NCBI RefSeq assembly: GCF_036370855.1
Contig: NC_088103.1
Location: forward strand, 10,541,404 to 10,605,403
Direction of reading: 5' to 3'
Length of the DNA: 64,000 nt
Source of the DNA: Dromaius novaehollandiae
Taxonomy: Eukaryota; Chordata; Aves; Casuariiformes; Dromaiidae
In this document: positions 38,043 through 53,000 of the stretch, one piece after another
Layout: each line of letters begins with the position of its first letter
Position numbering within the stretch: the first letter of the stretch is position 1
Translations under genes and position numbers: made by a program
Notes under the pieces: model-generated
What the model saw: only the letters and a program-made list of their open reading frames with translations
Databases searched by the model: none
Told to the model about the DNA's origin: nothing

Positions 38043-41000
38043 TTAGCGATCAAACGCTCTGTCAAAACTTCGTTTCTGGCCTCTGCTTCTGAACCTGTTT
38101 CTACCCGAACTACCGCGCCTGCCGTTCCTGGAGCTCGAGAAGCTCCTGCCACTTCCTCCTCCTCGCTGCGATTCTAACAGCTCAGGCAACTCGGTTGCCA
38201 CACACAGACGCCACTGTTTTGAATCTTCCCATCTTCCCTGTTAAAAGAAAGTCACACATATCACGTTAAATTCTAGGAATACAAATACAGTGTATCTCAT
38301 AATTATTAAATTGGCTCGGCTGAACAATTGAGGAAAAATTGTGAGCAAATACAAGGTATTTAAGTTTTTAACTAAACCGGTCAACACAAGTTTCAAGATT
38401 TTAAGAATAAAAGCTGCAGGTGTCCAAGGGCACGTGCCGTTGTGCAAAACACAAGCCTGTGACACTGGGGAAGACCGAGCACCCTGCGTAACAGAAGCTC
38501 TCACACCAAGAGCACCAGGCCCCTGTGAGGGCAGCAGTCATCCAACCCAAATGCAAACCCAAACTGATACTGTAAAACTGAACTGAAGCTCACCTTACGG
38601 ATTTACAGAGCAGCTTCATCAATAAACTCTTTCCACACTTTTCCATTGACAGGAGTGCAGCTAGAGTTCCTACTGATCCTCCAACAGCCCACCTCACCCA
38701 CCCCTCGATTAACCTCCAATCCAAAACAAAAAATTGTTTCGGGAGTGAACAAATGCTGGGACATGAGGGTACGGAGATGCGCTAAGGGAATAATACCTGA
38801 AGGAAAAATTGGAAGTCTAAGGAATTTTGGCATACAAATACTAATTCTGCCAAAGCAAAAATCTGATTTGGAATTCACTTTTCTGTGAAGGGAATTCCGG
38901 GTGAAGAAAATGGCAACATGGAGAAAAGGCCTCTTAAGTGTAATGAAACACATGTCTACAAAAATCAATCCCACAGCAGTAACAGGGATGGGGAGTTCAC
39001 ACCACCACTATTCTCAGTAGAAAGTCTCAAGCGACGCATTTTTGGAGACTGGGGGAATACTTTAAGAAATGATCAGTGTATGCTTGTTCTGATCTTCTGT
39101 TCATTTGGCATCCCGTTCGGCCACTATAAAAATCAGGATACAGGCTAGATAAAATCTTCATCCTGACCCAGTCAAGCCAGTTTCATCTAGTCCGCTGTAA
39201 CCAGAAACTTACGTACGTACCTCTATTTCCTTTTGGTCTGCTGCAGGAATATCAAAGCACACACCCTAAAACAAGAGAATAGTTTTAATTGATTCAAATC
39301 TCCCCCTTTTCTGATTGATTACAACTAGGAAAGGAAAACACAACAGAAGCTAGAAACCTATGCACTAAAAGTTCTACACTTCAAACTGATGAGTGATTAG
39401 CGGTAAGTCAAAGACATAACATACTTTGAAATCTTTGTACAGAGTTTCATTAGTGTCTCACAAAACATTGATACTTGCACTTCCTTACTGTTTTCTCAAA
39501 TACATATGTATTTTTTTCCTTACTCTGCATATACAGCACTTCCAATTTGTATTTCCTTGCTCTTTAACAAGCTTACAGTTCTTTCCATCTTGAACTGTGG
39601 TCCACTGGCTTGTGCATTACTGATTGTGTAAATTCTTTCAAATCAGAAGTTTAGATACAGAGAGTTGCAACTCTGTGGTATAGAAAACTGTCTGGAGTGT
39701 TCCCCACATCAAATATAGAAAAATGCTTTGAACAGAGACAGAAGCAAGGGCAGTAAGAGAAGTCTTATCAATGAAGCCAATATCAAATAGCAGGTGAGAA
39801 GGACACATTTTAAAAAGAAACTTTAGAGACACGGAAATAGTAAAATGGTTCACTGGCATAAAGAATGTCCTTTAAGTCAAATTTAAAATCAGAAATGTCT
39901 TGACAAGAAACCTGGTAGACTACATATGAAATTCATAAAGTGAGATGTGTAAGTCAACTTTTACAAAAGCGGAATGCAAAAGAGTATACTCAAGGCACCT
40001 AAGTCAAGATTTTAAGAAACATCTTAAAACTGCTGTTTAAAACATTGCCAATCATACAACTTTGTTCTAAGGCGAGAAAGAAGCCTTAGAATATATGTAT
40101 TCATAACGTACGTGCACACCTGCTGCCTGAAAGGAAATGAAAGCTTTGTTTTATAATCTGCTTGTTCCTTTTAAATTATTTTAAATACAGTAAATAATAT
40201 TGCAACATTGTGAGAAAGTAAACTGCAAGACTTCATAGGAAAGGAAGGTGACTTTATTAAAAAAACAAAGAACAAAAACCCCCACAAAAACACTAATTTC
40301 ACTCACAATCTCATATCCAAGTATCAAGATGCATCCAAGCAGTCTGTCTAGTGTTCAGGCACCAAGATGCATGCACCCATTTGGTCAGACCAGAATTCCT
40401 TGCCATGCTGTTTTGGAAGTATCTTTTGTATCTTTTAGGAGCTGACAGTGATTATGAACTTGTTTATCTCCACTCTATCCCATCTCTGCAAGTCATTAGG
40501 ACCATCTTTCTCCTTCCTTAGCTGGATGTCTTAAGGCTCCAATGTTTATCTTCCCACATCATTCCTTAATGGCTAGAGTCTGCAGTCCTTTGTTTTAGCT
40601 GAGGTGTAGGCTGCCCCTTGTTTCAAGCTCTCTTATTTTTCCAGATTTGCATGCATATGTGGTATTGCATGTAGATGTGCTGCACTTTTGATGATTTGCT
40701 AATCTAGGCGCCATCAACACTCACCCTTCTTTCATCTCCCTCCTTTTGGTACTTCCAAAACCCTTACATTCAACCTCCATTCATACCGGTCTTAACGCTT
40801 CTATTACAAATCTCTACACGAAAGTTCATTCAACATCTGTCTCTGAAGTGTTCTCACAACATGTCTTCAAACAGTTTTGAGGTCTTTTTAGTTTGTCTAT
40901 TGCCCTCTCCCCACCCCAACATAAACCGTAGCGGGGGGGAAATAAAGAGGGAAATACAAACTGACTAGTTATCATTTACCAAGTGTTTATGTAGAGCTCT

Positions 41001-44000
41001 GTAACAGCAACTTTAATATAGATATGAACGAAAATGTAGGGGTGCATGAAAGCACCAGAAAAATAATAGGACAAGAAGAGATAAAAGAATGGCACGTGTT
41101 GACAGCACCTAAATGAGTAAGTCATGAAGATCACAGTATCTCTCTGTGCAGCTTCTCAACACACCCAGATCAAGGAAACAAAAACTACACCCAGAAAAGC
41201 AGAAAGAGCGAACAAATCAGCAATATTGTCTAATAACTCACAAAAGTAGAACATAATGAAAAGGCAAAAGATCACTGTCAACTCCTTAAGGGTACAAAAG
41301 GCACAGTACGTGTTTGCTAAAGAATCTAGGAGACATGATGAGGACTCAACAGGCAGTATCCCTTTGTCCTCTGTCACCACAAATAACCCCAGACAGACTG
41401 TTTGATCATGCATGTTCTCATCCTTGTGAAAATGTATGTGAAGTCCAAGAGAAAAGAGTGAATTAGTTTTGTTAAAATAACTGTCTCACATTGAGTTTTG
41501 CTACAGTGGCTGTAACAATGTCATCTACACAGACCAAAAGCAATTTTCTGATCTTTCAGTTTTAGGTGGCAGAAATGATGGACATGCTTTATCAGAACCG
41601 ACAGTGTCTTAACAAATCCTGTTCTACATCTAACCATAAAGGTACAGCGTAAACAGTTCACACCTTTTACCCATACAGTTAGCCCTATAGAGACTTTCAC
41701 AGTTACAGTGCACTGTACTACCTCCTTAACATGTCAGTAGAGCAGAGCCCTACATCCCTGAGATGACCACTAATAAGACAGATTAGGCCCATCCTTCTGC
41801 GAGAAAATCATGTTCTTGTCAATAGGGCCTTGAATGAGAAAAAACAGACCACAAATATCTCTCCTGATATTTGCTGAGAAAAGGCTACAACAAGAGCGTA
41901 CAGCAGCAAAGATACAAAAAAGCTTACCATTCTTCCCTTGATGAAACACATTCTGTTCACCTTCCTATCAATATCATCACCCAACTGCTCTCGCAAACTT
42001 CGCCAAGCGTAGCTCATATTGTTTATTTCTTCAGAGCAGCGTAGTATCATTGTAACAAATCCCTAAAGAGTAAGAATTTTTTTTTACATTTCATTCAGTC
42101 AGAGCTTCAATGCATCCAGACATGAGAAACCTGCTTATTCAAGGGTTATAAACCAAGTCTTTAAAATGGCTACTGTTATAGCAGTGATAAATACACTTGT
42201 TCTTCCATATTTCTGCTTTTAACTAAAACAGGAGTTCTTTGTAGCTTAACTGCAGTTCCCATAAACAAAACCATAAGATAAATAATTATATATTTAAACA
42301 AAGTAGAGTTTTTGGTTTTGTTTTCAAATTCCAGACAAACATTAAGCTAAACACACTTACAGCATCTGAGTTGAGCAGGGAGCGCTGTTCAATGGAAGTA
42401 GCACCTGAAATATGGGCTAGCGCTGCAGCCAGAGCATTAACTGGCCCCTTCTCTTGTATTAGCCACCGAGCAGATTCTTTGAAATACTCAATAGCAGTTT
42501 GAGGAACAGAATCCAGACACCTAAGTATTTAAAGCAAAAAGACTGCTAGGTAAGGAGAAAAAATTATGCAGTGGTATTTAGTAGACTCTGGAACAGAAGA
42601 AAAAACAGCAATCTAAGACTTTAATAGAGATCAGTTATCGACTGATATCACCACTCCTACAGAGAGATGGCAATAAGCAATTCAAACAGCCATTTTGAAT
42701 TAGAAAGATAGGAAGATATGATAGGGCTCAAGTCACTCAACATACCTGATGGCATCTTTGCTGGAAGCTTTTATTATATCTGTAGCAGTAGGAACACCAA
42801 CACGCTTAAATGTAATGCCCTGAAATTTATAGTGAAATGCAGATGAAAGTTACAGACCATAAATAACTGAGTTCTGAAAGAAATATTGTTGGTTTCCAAT
42901 GAAAAAAGCATTTAAACCTTAAATTTGGCTTGTGCTTTTCACCTTTTAACTCCCTACCTTTGCTAGTAAAAATTACAAGGTTAAGCTCAAAGGAACATCA
43001 GTAACATTTAAAAGCATTTAGTATACATAGGTCAGTTTAAATGATCCATTAGCCTTAAACTCAAATGAATAGGAATCATGTTGACTTTTCCAGAAAAAAA
43101 GGCCTATATACTCTACACAAAATTATAAATCCAAGTAAATCAGATTAAAGTACACGTCACACAACCTTTCTAAATCCAAGTCTCCTGAATTTTACATTCC
43201 AAAGACCAAACCATCTCATCCCAACTGAATGCTTAACCACTGAGAAAGCTATCATATGAGACAGCACAAAGAGTATAAATCAGAGTAAGTTCTCAATAAA
43301 GCTACAAATATGCAGATCACTGATCACAGGATAAGCCAGGGTGATCAGTAAACTGAAATCCAGCTAGCTTCTTTTTCATTTCCACAGGTACAATCTTGCT
43401 GGCATCTGCTGAGAAAGTGTGGGTATGAGAATCAGTAGTGTGCTGCCTGCTCCACACTAATTACTACGTACCCAAACTCTCCAAGATAAACTGAACCTCA
43501 AGTGGATGCTATATAAGGTATATTCCACAATGAAACTGTTGAACAAAATAAGACATGAAGATTTTATACGCTACCCTATCTCATTACATTTGAGTGCCCA
43601 TGACTAGAAGAAAACTGTACTTTACCGCTTTTTGCTCCACGTATCTTAATTGATTTTCTTCCTTTCGCTGATAAAAACAGATACAGATCCCAGTTCGGCC
43701 AGCTCGACCTGTGCGTCCAGAACGATGGATGTAGGACTCCACATCCTTCAAAATAAATAACCTTATGCTTTATCCAATTATATCGGTTCATTCAAAGTTA
43801 GGTTCATAACTTAATAGAAGCTGTTCTAGTTAAGCCCAAACAATGCTCAATAATTGCATCTGAGAAGTCAGAAACAGTGGCTTTTTTGATTTAAAGTCAG
43901 AAGAGTAAGCTTTTCCATAACCCTCTAAAAAGCATGGTTTGAAAGCCAGAATCACGAGCATGGGTCAACTAAGCCTTGTTCTGGCATCACCACAGGGAAC

Positions 44001-47000
44001 CTGAGAAAACTTTTGCACATGTATACCTCTATACAAGGCCACTCATGGCTCCTGCATGTCAACGCGAGCAACGTGGTTTCTGAGACATTATTAGTGAATT
44101 CACTGAAACTTCAGCCAATGTTCTCACTGTTGAGGTCTCCTCCTCACACACGCCCCTACTTAGTGAGTCATTCTTGCAAGACGTATCTAGCCTCTCTCTC
44201 CCCCCCCACTTCCAGACTTGCAATCACCATATATGGCCTTGAAGGGAGATGCTTTAGACAGCCTTGAAGGCCAACCAAAATCTTTTGATATTATCTGTGA
44301 AAAGTATTATCTGAAGATGTTTTAAAAAGACCATCTTCAAATGGACTATAGACCGATGCACTCTTAAGGTATCAGCTAAGAAGCTACATCTGTATATTGG
44401 CATATTTCTTACTATTAAATGCAATGCTGATAAACTCTATGTGGTGAAGACCATCACTTGGTAACATTTGCTACTTGAAAACAAGACTATAATTTATACT
44501 ACAAAACACCCAACATATCTATCTCCTACCTTTGGTGGCGAACCTTGCACAACCAGGTCAACTTCAGGGATATCCAAACCACGGGCAGCTACGTTCGTTG
44601 CAACCAGAACTTTAAACGCACCATTTCTAAAACCTTTCAGTGTTATCTCCCTTTGCTTTTGAGGAATGTCACCATGCAATGACTGGCAATCCTGAAAAAC
44701 AGTATTATTACAGGACTGTACCAAATCCAAAGTAATACTCCATTTTGCGGTCACTTCTGGCTACGATATCATGGTATACAACAGCTATCGTATGGCAAGA
44801 TACAAAAGAACCGAATTATCAGAATTTATATTTCAGGTGTCTTGCAGTATTCACTCAGTGCTTCTTATTCATATACCTCAAAGACCTTTAACAATGTAAG
44901 GAAAGCAGAATAGCAGCGCATGTCTTATCACAGGCCACAGTAATTAGAGACAGATATAACATCCGTGCCTCAGCTTTCAGTCCATGCCCTCTGCAAGGCT
45001 GAGGTTGTTTCCAAATGGCATCCCTGACAGAATGTCCTCAGGCCTTCACAATATTCAATTTTACACCTTTTCCAAAATAGTGTTACCTCTTACTCCCCTT
45101 TCATATAATCGATTTCCCCTCTACCAATTAAAGGGCAAAAACAGAATGGGTCTTAAAAAAAATTAGTTTCAAAGATTTTTTTTCTAAATCCAAATATTCT
45201 GCAAGTCCTTCCATATCACGGCAATCACACAGACAAAGACCAAAACATACAAATTAAAATCACTTTCTCTCCACTTCATATTTGACAATATTTTACCTAT
45301 GGTTTGTTTCCATGCTTTTCACATGTAAACAGAGTGATTTAAAAAATACTAACATGATGTTAGGATCACTACAGAGTTCAAAAAACTCATTTTCAGGCAG
45401 TTTTAGATTAATGTCACATGAGAGAGGGAATAGGCATATATTCTGTTAGCAAGCATTAAAATGCTAAATCAGAAACGTCTAAGTAATCTCCTTTTCTTAC
45501 CTGCCAAGATCAGAGTTCTGCATTGCCTATGCAAGATTTGATATCACTAACGCCACCAGTAACGCAGGATAAGGCTCCACGCTCAGGTTTAGCTGTTAGT
45601 GAGGTCATCTAGGAGTGCGGGAGAAACACTCCTGAACACAGTTGTGGCAGATGAAAAAGCTTCTCCTTCCCCTAGAAACACAATGCTACACTTCTTTCTA
45701 GACGTAAGGTAACCCATCTCTTCCGTGAAAACACATACAAAAGAAGAAGTTGCTGTGACACCACCACCGTAAAAGAGGACGCAGCATCAGTGTCGCAACA
45801 CATCTTAGACATTGCCACACCACTACATCAACTAGTTATCTTCTGCCAGGGTTAAAAACGCTGTAGCAAAAATCTCAGGCACAAACTAAAGGCCATTCGC
45901 AAGAGTTGAGAGACCAAATTATTTCTATGTATACACCTTTAAACTTTTCCTAAAAACTAATAAGCATCTTAATGAAACACAGATATAGCCCAAAACCATT
46001 AATGTCAGCCTTGCAACTCTGTAACTGCTATTCTACTACCAAGAGCTGTTATCCTAGTAGCTCTCAAATCTTGTTACCATATTTTAACCCAAAAGAGAGT
46101 GCTTTCTGAACGATAAATTAATTTGCAACTGTTTCATTTAATGTCAATGAGACCTTCTCCTCTTAAAAAAAGGGGGGAGGGGCAGGGGGGGAGGGAGAGA
46201 AAAAAGAAAAGAAAGAAATCCTGTATAGCCCAGTATCTATTAGTGCAGCCCAGTCTTGAAGACTATAATGCTATAAACTTTCAAACAGTTTAGGGTTTTT
46301 TTGGCATTTAAAAGTTTTGAAACCGTCAGACTACCTGCAAAAACATACCTTACCCACTTTGAAAGTCACTCTTTCAAACTTCGCACAGGTCTGATATCAA
46401 CATAGGGTTGATATATCTGTAACAGGTTTTGCTACCAATACAGAAGATAAAATACCTGTTTGATTGAAGCATTCAAAGCCAGCTCATTTGCCTCCTTTTT
46501 GGTCTCACAAAAGACAATGGTCCGCCCGTGGCTGCCACTGTAGACTTGAATAACATCCCCAATAACTGCAGCTCTCTGAGACCAGTGACACTCTATAGCC
46601 AAATGCTGTGGAAAAGAATTCCAGTTTAGCTTACATAAAAAGACAAGATTCTCCTTCAATACATTTGAAACTGTAAAATCCACAAATATTAAGGAGTTTT
46701 AGAGTTTCTTGAGGGACAAAACATGCTAACTCGCATTCCTGCAACTTGCAGAATCCATAATGCCCTTATGTCCACCATGATTAGCCTAACACTAAGCAAA
46801 GTAACTACAGTAAGAGGGAAGAAAAGGTGACAGCATATGGGTTACCTTTGTAAAGCAAGGAAAAAAACAGGAGATGACCTACTGTTTCTCTGGAGGACAG
46901 TCAAGAGTGCAGAATTTACCATATTTCTATTAACTACAGCTTTATGTCAGGTAAACTGATATATATGAGCACAGTGCCTTATAAGTTCTTTGCAAACTCA

Positions 47001-50000
47001 AGATTAACAGTCTTTCAATCCCACTGATACAATTGTGACATGTACAAACGGTCAGTCAAAGTAACTGTTAAACAACATTTAAATAGAAACAAATACCTTA
47101 CTTTATCAGGTAAAGAAAATTAATTCAGGCTTCTAACATACATGTATTGTATTCCTTGCTATGGTATTTACTGCATAGCAAGCAAAGGCCTAGTGAGAGG
47201 AAAAATGAAAAGTTTGAAAAAGCCTCCTGTATGCAGAATACCAGAATTCAATGGTGATGTCAGTGGTAATTTAAGAGAGCCAGGTTAATGTTAATGTGTG
47301 CCTTTTGCTTGCAACTCTGAGATATATTCAGATCTTGCTTTTCTCTGAAAGCAGAAACAACTAATAACTGAAGCACAGTGGGCTGAAAGTATATAGGGTT
47401 ACTGGATGCTGTAAAAGAAGAAACAGATCCTAAACTTAACAACAGACTGAATAGCTGTAATGTGTCCCATGCCTAAAAAATAATTGTCAAAGCAACTTTT
47501 TTGATAATATAGCTTGGGATGGGATGACCATTTCAGGCAGAAAGGAAAAGGGAAGACAACTGAAAATATTCCACATTAGATAGGTTACTCACTTCTACTG
47601 TTGTAGCAGCCTTTTGAGTTCTTCTCCCAATAAGGTCAATCTGCTCGTATTTAGACTTCATGTATTTCTTAGCTACATCATACACCCAATGTGGGCAAGT
47701 TGCAGAAAACAGTAGCGTCTGGGGATTGTCTTCAGAATCTTAAAACACAGAACAATGTTTCAATACCTTGGTTTCTTGCATGTTATAGAGGTATACTAGT
47801 TTGTCACAAAAAAGTTAAAAATATGAATCAAATCTCAGTATCTAAAATATACAGTGAAATTCTACTTTTCAAATTTAATGTATTACCTATGTGGAGAAGA
47901 AAAAAAACCTCCCTAGAAAGTCAAACTGTTTTCAAGTTTAGAAAAAAAGCTATGAGCAAAAATCCAGTCTGCTTTCAAGTAATGTAAAGGGCAAAAAGCT
48001 TCTAATTCCTTTCTATTGGAAGAGATCCAAGAACAACTTATAGACAGGTGTCAAAGTTGTTTAAAAATCCTTAGTTACTGCATTTTAAGCTTTGCAAAGG
48101 TTCTATGAATGATTTCCAGTTCTGCAACATTTCCTCACATACTACCTTCACAGCACATTTCCTAGAATATATATACTACTCAGTCTTTTCAAAATAAAGC
48201 CAGCTTGCAAGCTACAGAAAACATACCTGGGTTTCAGTAGACTAATGATTACTAATATTCCTTACTATTTGTTTAAATATTGAGATTACCCTTCTTGTAC
48301 GCAACTCGTAATATGTCCTCCACTTGCTCAGCAAATCCCATGTCCAACATCTGGTCGACTTCATCAAGGACAACATGTTTCACCTTGCTAAGGTCCAGCT
48401 TGCCATTCTGAAGATGGTCTTTGATTCGACCAGGTGTGCCAACCAAAATATCAATGCCACTTCTAATGAGATCAACTGATAAAAAGCAGGAAAGAAAAAA
48501 GACAAGTTAGTAGAGAACTAGTGAGAATTCTGTACATTAGAAAGACTTGTTAACTGAGTAATAATGAGACAACAGCTTCTTAAAACATTTATCATAACAA
48601 TCTTCCCCACAAACGGACGTTAGAGCAAATGATGAAGAGGAGGAAATAAAGGGAAAAAATGCTGAAAATAGGTAGAAGCAATACTGCTCTTCCTGAAGGG
48701 TGTTGGAGGGAGGAACCACTCTTCCCCCATCTATCGCCCCTTGATTTAAATGAAGCATCAAACTAGGAATTTGTTTTAACATATTTTGGAAAAAGTTAGT
48801 TCTTCTCAAATTGTCTGACTTCTTTAATAAGAAACTTTTTTTAAAAAAATATTTCTTCATTTGATTGTCTCAATTACTGAATCACCTCTTTCCTAAGTTC
48901 TGCATGAAAAAAAAAGTCATCCCAACTGACTTATGACACATCATCTATTGTAACAAAAGACCTTATTCTCATTCCTACACTAATTAGCTCTTTGTATGAC
49001 TATCAAGACAGTTAACTACACAGTCAGAATACAGAACTTCTCCAACTTACACATCTTCTAAACATACAACCCCATTATCAGGCAAAAAAAAAAAAAATCA
49101 TACCCACCCACAGCTATAAGACTTAATGTTTTTTAAAACAAAATATAAACGTTTACAAGAACCCAGATTGAATACTCTGTACACACACGGCACAATCTTT
49201 CACTTTGATTTAAAGTACATTAGTAGACAAAGAATACTAAGAATACAGTTGACAACTATACTTATTTCCCACCATAAAAAGATACATACTAAGGCACTGA
49301 ATTCTCCATGAATGCTCTCCAGTTCTTGAATGCAAGTGTGTGTTTGGAAAGAGCCAACTGCATTTCTTAAATACGTCAGGCAATCCATATTTCAATTATT
49401 GTTCAAAAGTGTCACTTACTTTGTCCATTATATGGAGTTCCTCCATAAAAGCAAGCTACTGTGAGTTTTCTTGTGATGTCCTTGAAGTCTTTGGCAACCT
49501 GGTTTGCCAGCTCTCTCGTTGGAGCGAGAACTAATACCTAGATAAAAGGAAAACAATACAGAGAGATTCTCTCAACATGACTTCTGCCAAGAAGCCACTA
49601 GACTTCAGTTTAGGTCTAAACATTACACCATTCAAAAACAATTCAGGTTGAAATAAAGTTATCTAAGCAAAGATCAGGAAAAAGACATTGCTTAAGGTTC
49701 TTGGAACATCACTAATTTCCCTCAGCACACATTCATTTAGGACAAGCTAATTTTTTTTTTTTAACGTGATATAGAGGAGGTACTTAAATCTTACCTAGCT
49801 TTGGCTCTAGAATATATCAGCTATAAGAATTTTCTTCTAGGTGTGCATATGCTTTAGTTTAATAGTCACTGCAGAGCTGGTAGCAGTGGCTCGACAAAAG
49901 GAACCTTAAAATACTTGTCCTGTAATTTCGTTCAACATCGATACACATCAAAGAAAGTGAGAAGCGGTGTACTATGGTAGAGTAAAGCCTGAAAACTTTT

Positions 50001-53000
50001 CTATTTTAAGACTTGACTTATTTGAAGAAAGCTTTCCTTTCTCTGCAAAAGACTATGCCAAATCTTCAACCAGCATTCTCAGTCAGACAGCCACCACCTA
50101 TCTAGATTGGCAGATGTAAAGATTCTGCATCTGGATAAAACATCTGGTTCTAGTTCTGCAATACAAGTTTCAGGTAATCTGTGAGATGGGTGACAAGATG
50201 AATTAAACAGACAAAATGCGTTTTCCTCCCCTTAATGAGGATATAATCTGCTTTGCCCTGTCTAGTTTTGGAGGTCACTGTAAGAATCTTGTGAAAGGAG
50301 ATACACAGCACATCTGTATTCCCTCACAGAACGCAGGCAGCTAGTAATGAGTCTGCATCCCCCGGAGAAAAAGCTTCAACACCCGGTGGTGGTCCGAATG
50401 AAAAATAAGCCTATTCTGGAAATCTTCCACTACTTATATAGTCTTTTATCAGTCAAAAAGGTCTCTAATCTGTTGCTAACCTGGAGAAAAAAAAAGGGGC
50501 ATCCAGAGATGTGCTAAACCGGTAACATTAAATCCCACAGCCTCTTGGATCTTTGCTTTATACCAGTGACTACTGGACTCCAGCAGATGAGGCCAAAAAT
50601 AACGAGTGACAGGTCGAATCCCTGCAATGTCGGTCTTCTTGTACAAGCAGCAAGAGGGAACTGACAAGTGAATAGAGCTTTGTCGCTCTGATCTTGATCA
50701 GAGGGCATGAGGCAGCACAGGATGCAGGCACAGCCCCAATGAGTACGGCTATCAAAGAGTCTTTAACATGGGTTAGCTTAGCCCTGCACAGACTTGAAGA
50801 ACTTTTCCAGTATTTTAAAAATCTGAATCACTCGGACACAAGACAAAGTAAAAACACCCGTTACAACTAAGTGTAGTTAGTGTAGTTACCTTTGGTGAAC
50901 GGCCTCTTCTTCTTTCCTGTGTGTCTGCCTGAAGCTTTTCAATTAAGGGAATAGCAAAAGAAAATGTTTTCCCAGTTCCAGTTCGTGCTTGAGCAATTAC
51001 ATCTTTGCCAGAATACACTGGGTGAAAGGTCTTTACTTGCACGGGAAACAGGTATGTTACTCCTCGAGCTGTGGCAATTTAAACAGACTTCTTTAATATA
51101 ATCATGTTACAGTTGTTCTCGCATAGTCTTCAGAGGAAGTCATCTCGAGCACAATATTAACCAACTCCAGAGTAAGTCAGGACTATATCATCACCTTCAC
51201 TGCTATATTTCATCACAGAGCTCAACTTCAGGAATGCCTTGGGACTCTCTAACCCATTCTCCAGCTTCATATCACTAGAGATACTGCTAGCTTGGACAGA
51301 TGGTGTTACTATCCATCACTAAAGGAGTCTTAAAACACTGTGGCTTTCTTTATGTGATAATCCCCATCTATCTAAGCAGATCTCTTACGTGCATGCCAAA
51401 ACCATTTCTACTCTTATCTCGATTTCATACTAAATCGGCCATACTAATGTCAGAGATACTAAGTATACTTGTTATTCTTTTACTCACACAGAAATAACAT
51501 TTGTCTTCTGTGTAACATCTGTCTTGCATACACATAAGCAGAGCACATCTCAAATACTGACTGAACATGCTGAGCATAAAAAAAACATGACAGAAATCAT
51601 TTATTTTCTGTGATCACATGATGCCAAGAAATTTACCTTGAAGAAGCTGCACAGTCCCTTTGGAAATACAAAAGTTGGAGAAAGCACCTTCTTTCTGTTC
51701 TTCAGTCAACTCCTGTTTGGTAAATAGCAATTCAGATAGCATTCCATGTAAGTATCATACGATCATTCAGAAAATTCAAGATAACCACCTAGGTGCTAAT
51801 GTCATACCCAAAGGTCAAATTTTCAGTGACAATACCATAAATGCCGCTGCAGACCCTCCTTTGCTTTACTTTATATCATATTTCAAAGTTGCTCAAAAGT
51901 GATCTGTAATAAGACTCTGTTTCATATCTAATGGCATAACTAAGTGCCAAATACCTCAATAAATTTTAAGATAATATTTTTAAACAACTCCCGATGGCCT
52001 GGAGTACTTTGTTGTAACAGGCAAGAACCAAGCTTAGTATTTAGTCTATATCCTACTCCCAAATACAGTACAGTGATTTACAGATACAGAAATCAATCCT
52101 CAAAAGAGTAACATTAAAAAGCAGATCACTATCAACTGTTCCTACTTACTAGCATATCACTTTAATAGTACGGTGATTTAAGCAGTGAAGGAGAGGAAAG
52201 AATGCTAAACCATGGAAATTCTAGAGGCTCTGTTTAGCATCAATTGGAACGAGAAACAAACAAGCAACAGAAATTACAGGTATGAAGGCTTTTCAGAGCA
52301 AATCCTAGGTACAAGAGATTATGCTTTCCTTCTAAAAAAAATTTGGTTCATCGAGCAATTTTAAAGAACCTAAATCAAGCAAAAATACTCAGACAAAATA
52401 AAAATTAAAACCATTCTTACAGAAGGGTTTAAAAAGACTTACAAGCTTGGCATGACAATACATTTTATTGTATTACGGAGTATCTTATCACATTAACTAC
52501 TATTTAATAGGATCAGACATACAGACAGGTAAATACGTAATGTTTTCTTTTTCCACTAGCTAGAAACAGCTAATTATTATTTCATCAGAAAAGAACTCAC
52601 GCTAACAAAAACACACCAATTAAAATATATTTCTGGCAATTACAACCACATCTGATGGTGCTGAATCATATTAAAGCACCATCTCACTGCAATTTGTCCA
52701 ACTGCCAACGGTTATCACAGTGTTAGACTGCCGAAGTCAAGAAGCCACGCCACGCTGATAACTTCAGCACTCTCTCAGTTTTGAAGTTTTACAAATAACG
52801 GACATAAAAGACAGCTCAATTAGTTTTAGGCTTTGAAGAGCAGCAGCAGTCTCCCCACTGGTTAGAATAAGACAAAACCGAAAAATAATTTGATATAAAT
52901 TTAATCTTGTTGCAACACAGGAGTTGAAAGCTAAAGAAACCACTATAGCTGAACCACTTATTAGTTTTACCTGCTCTTGCTCACTGTCGCAGTCACCACT

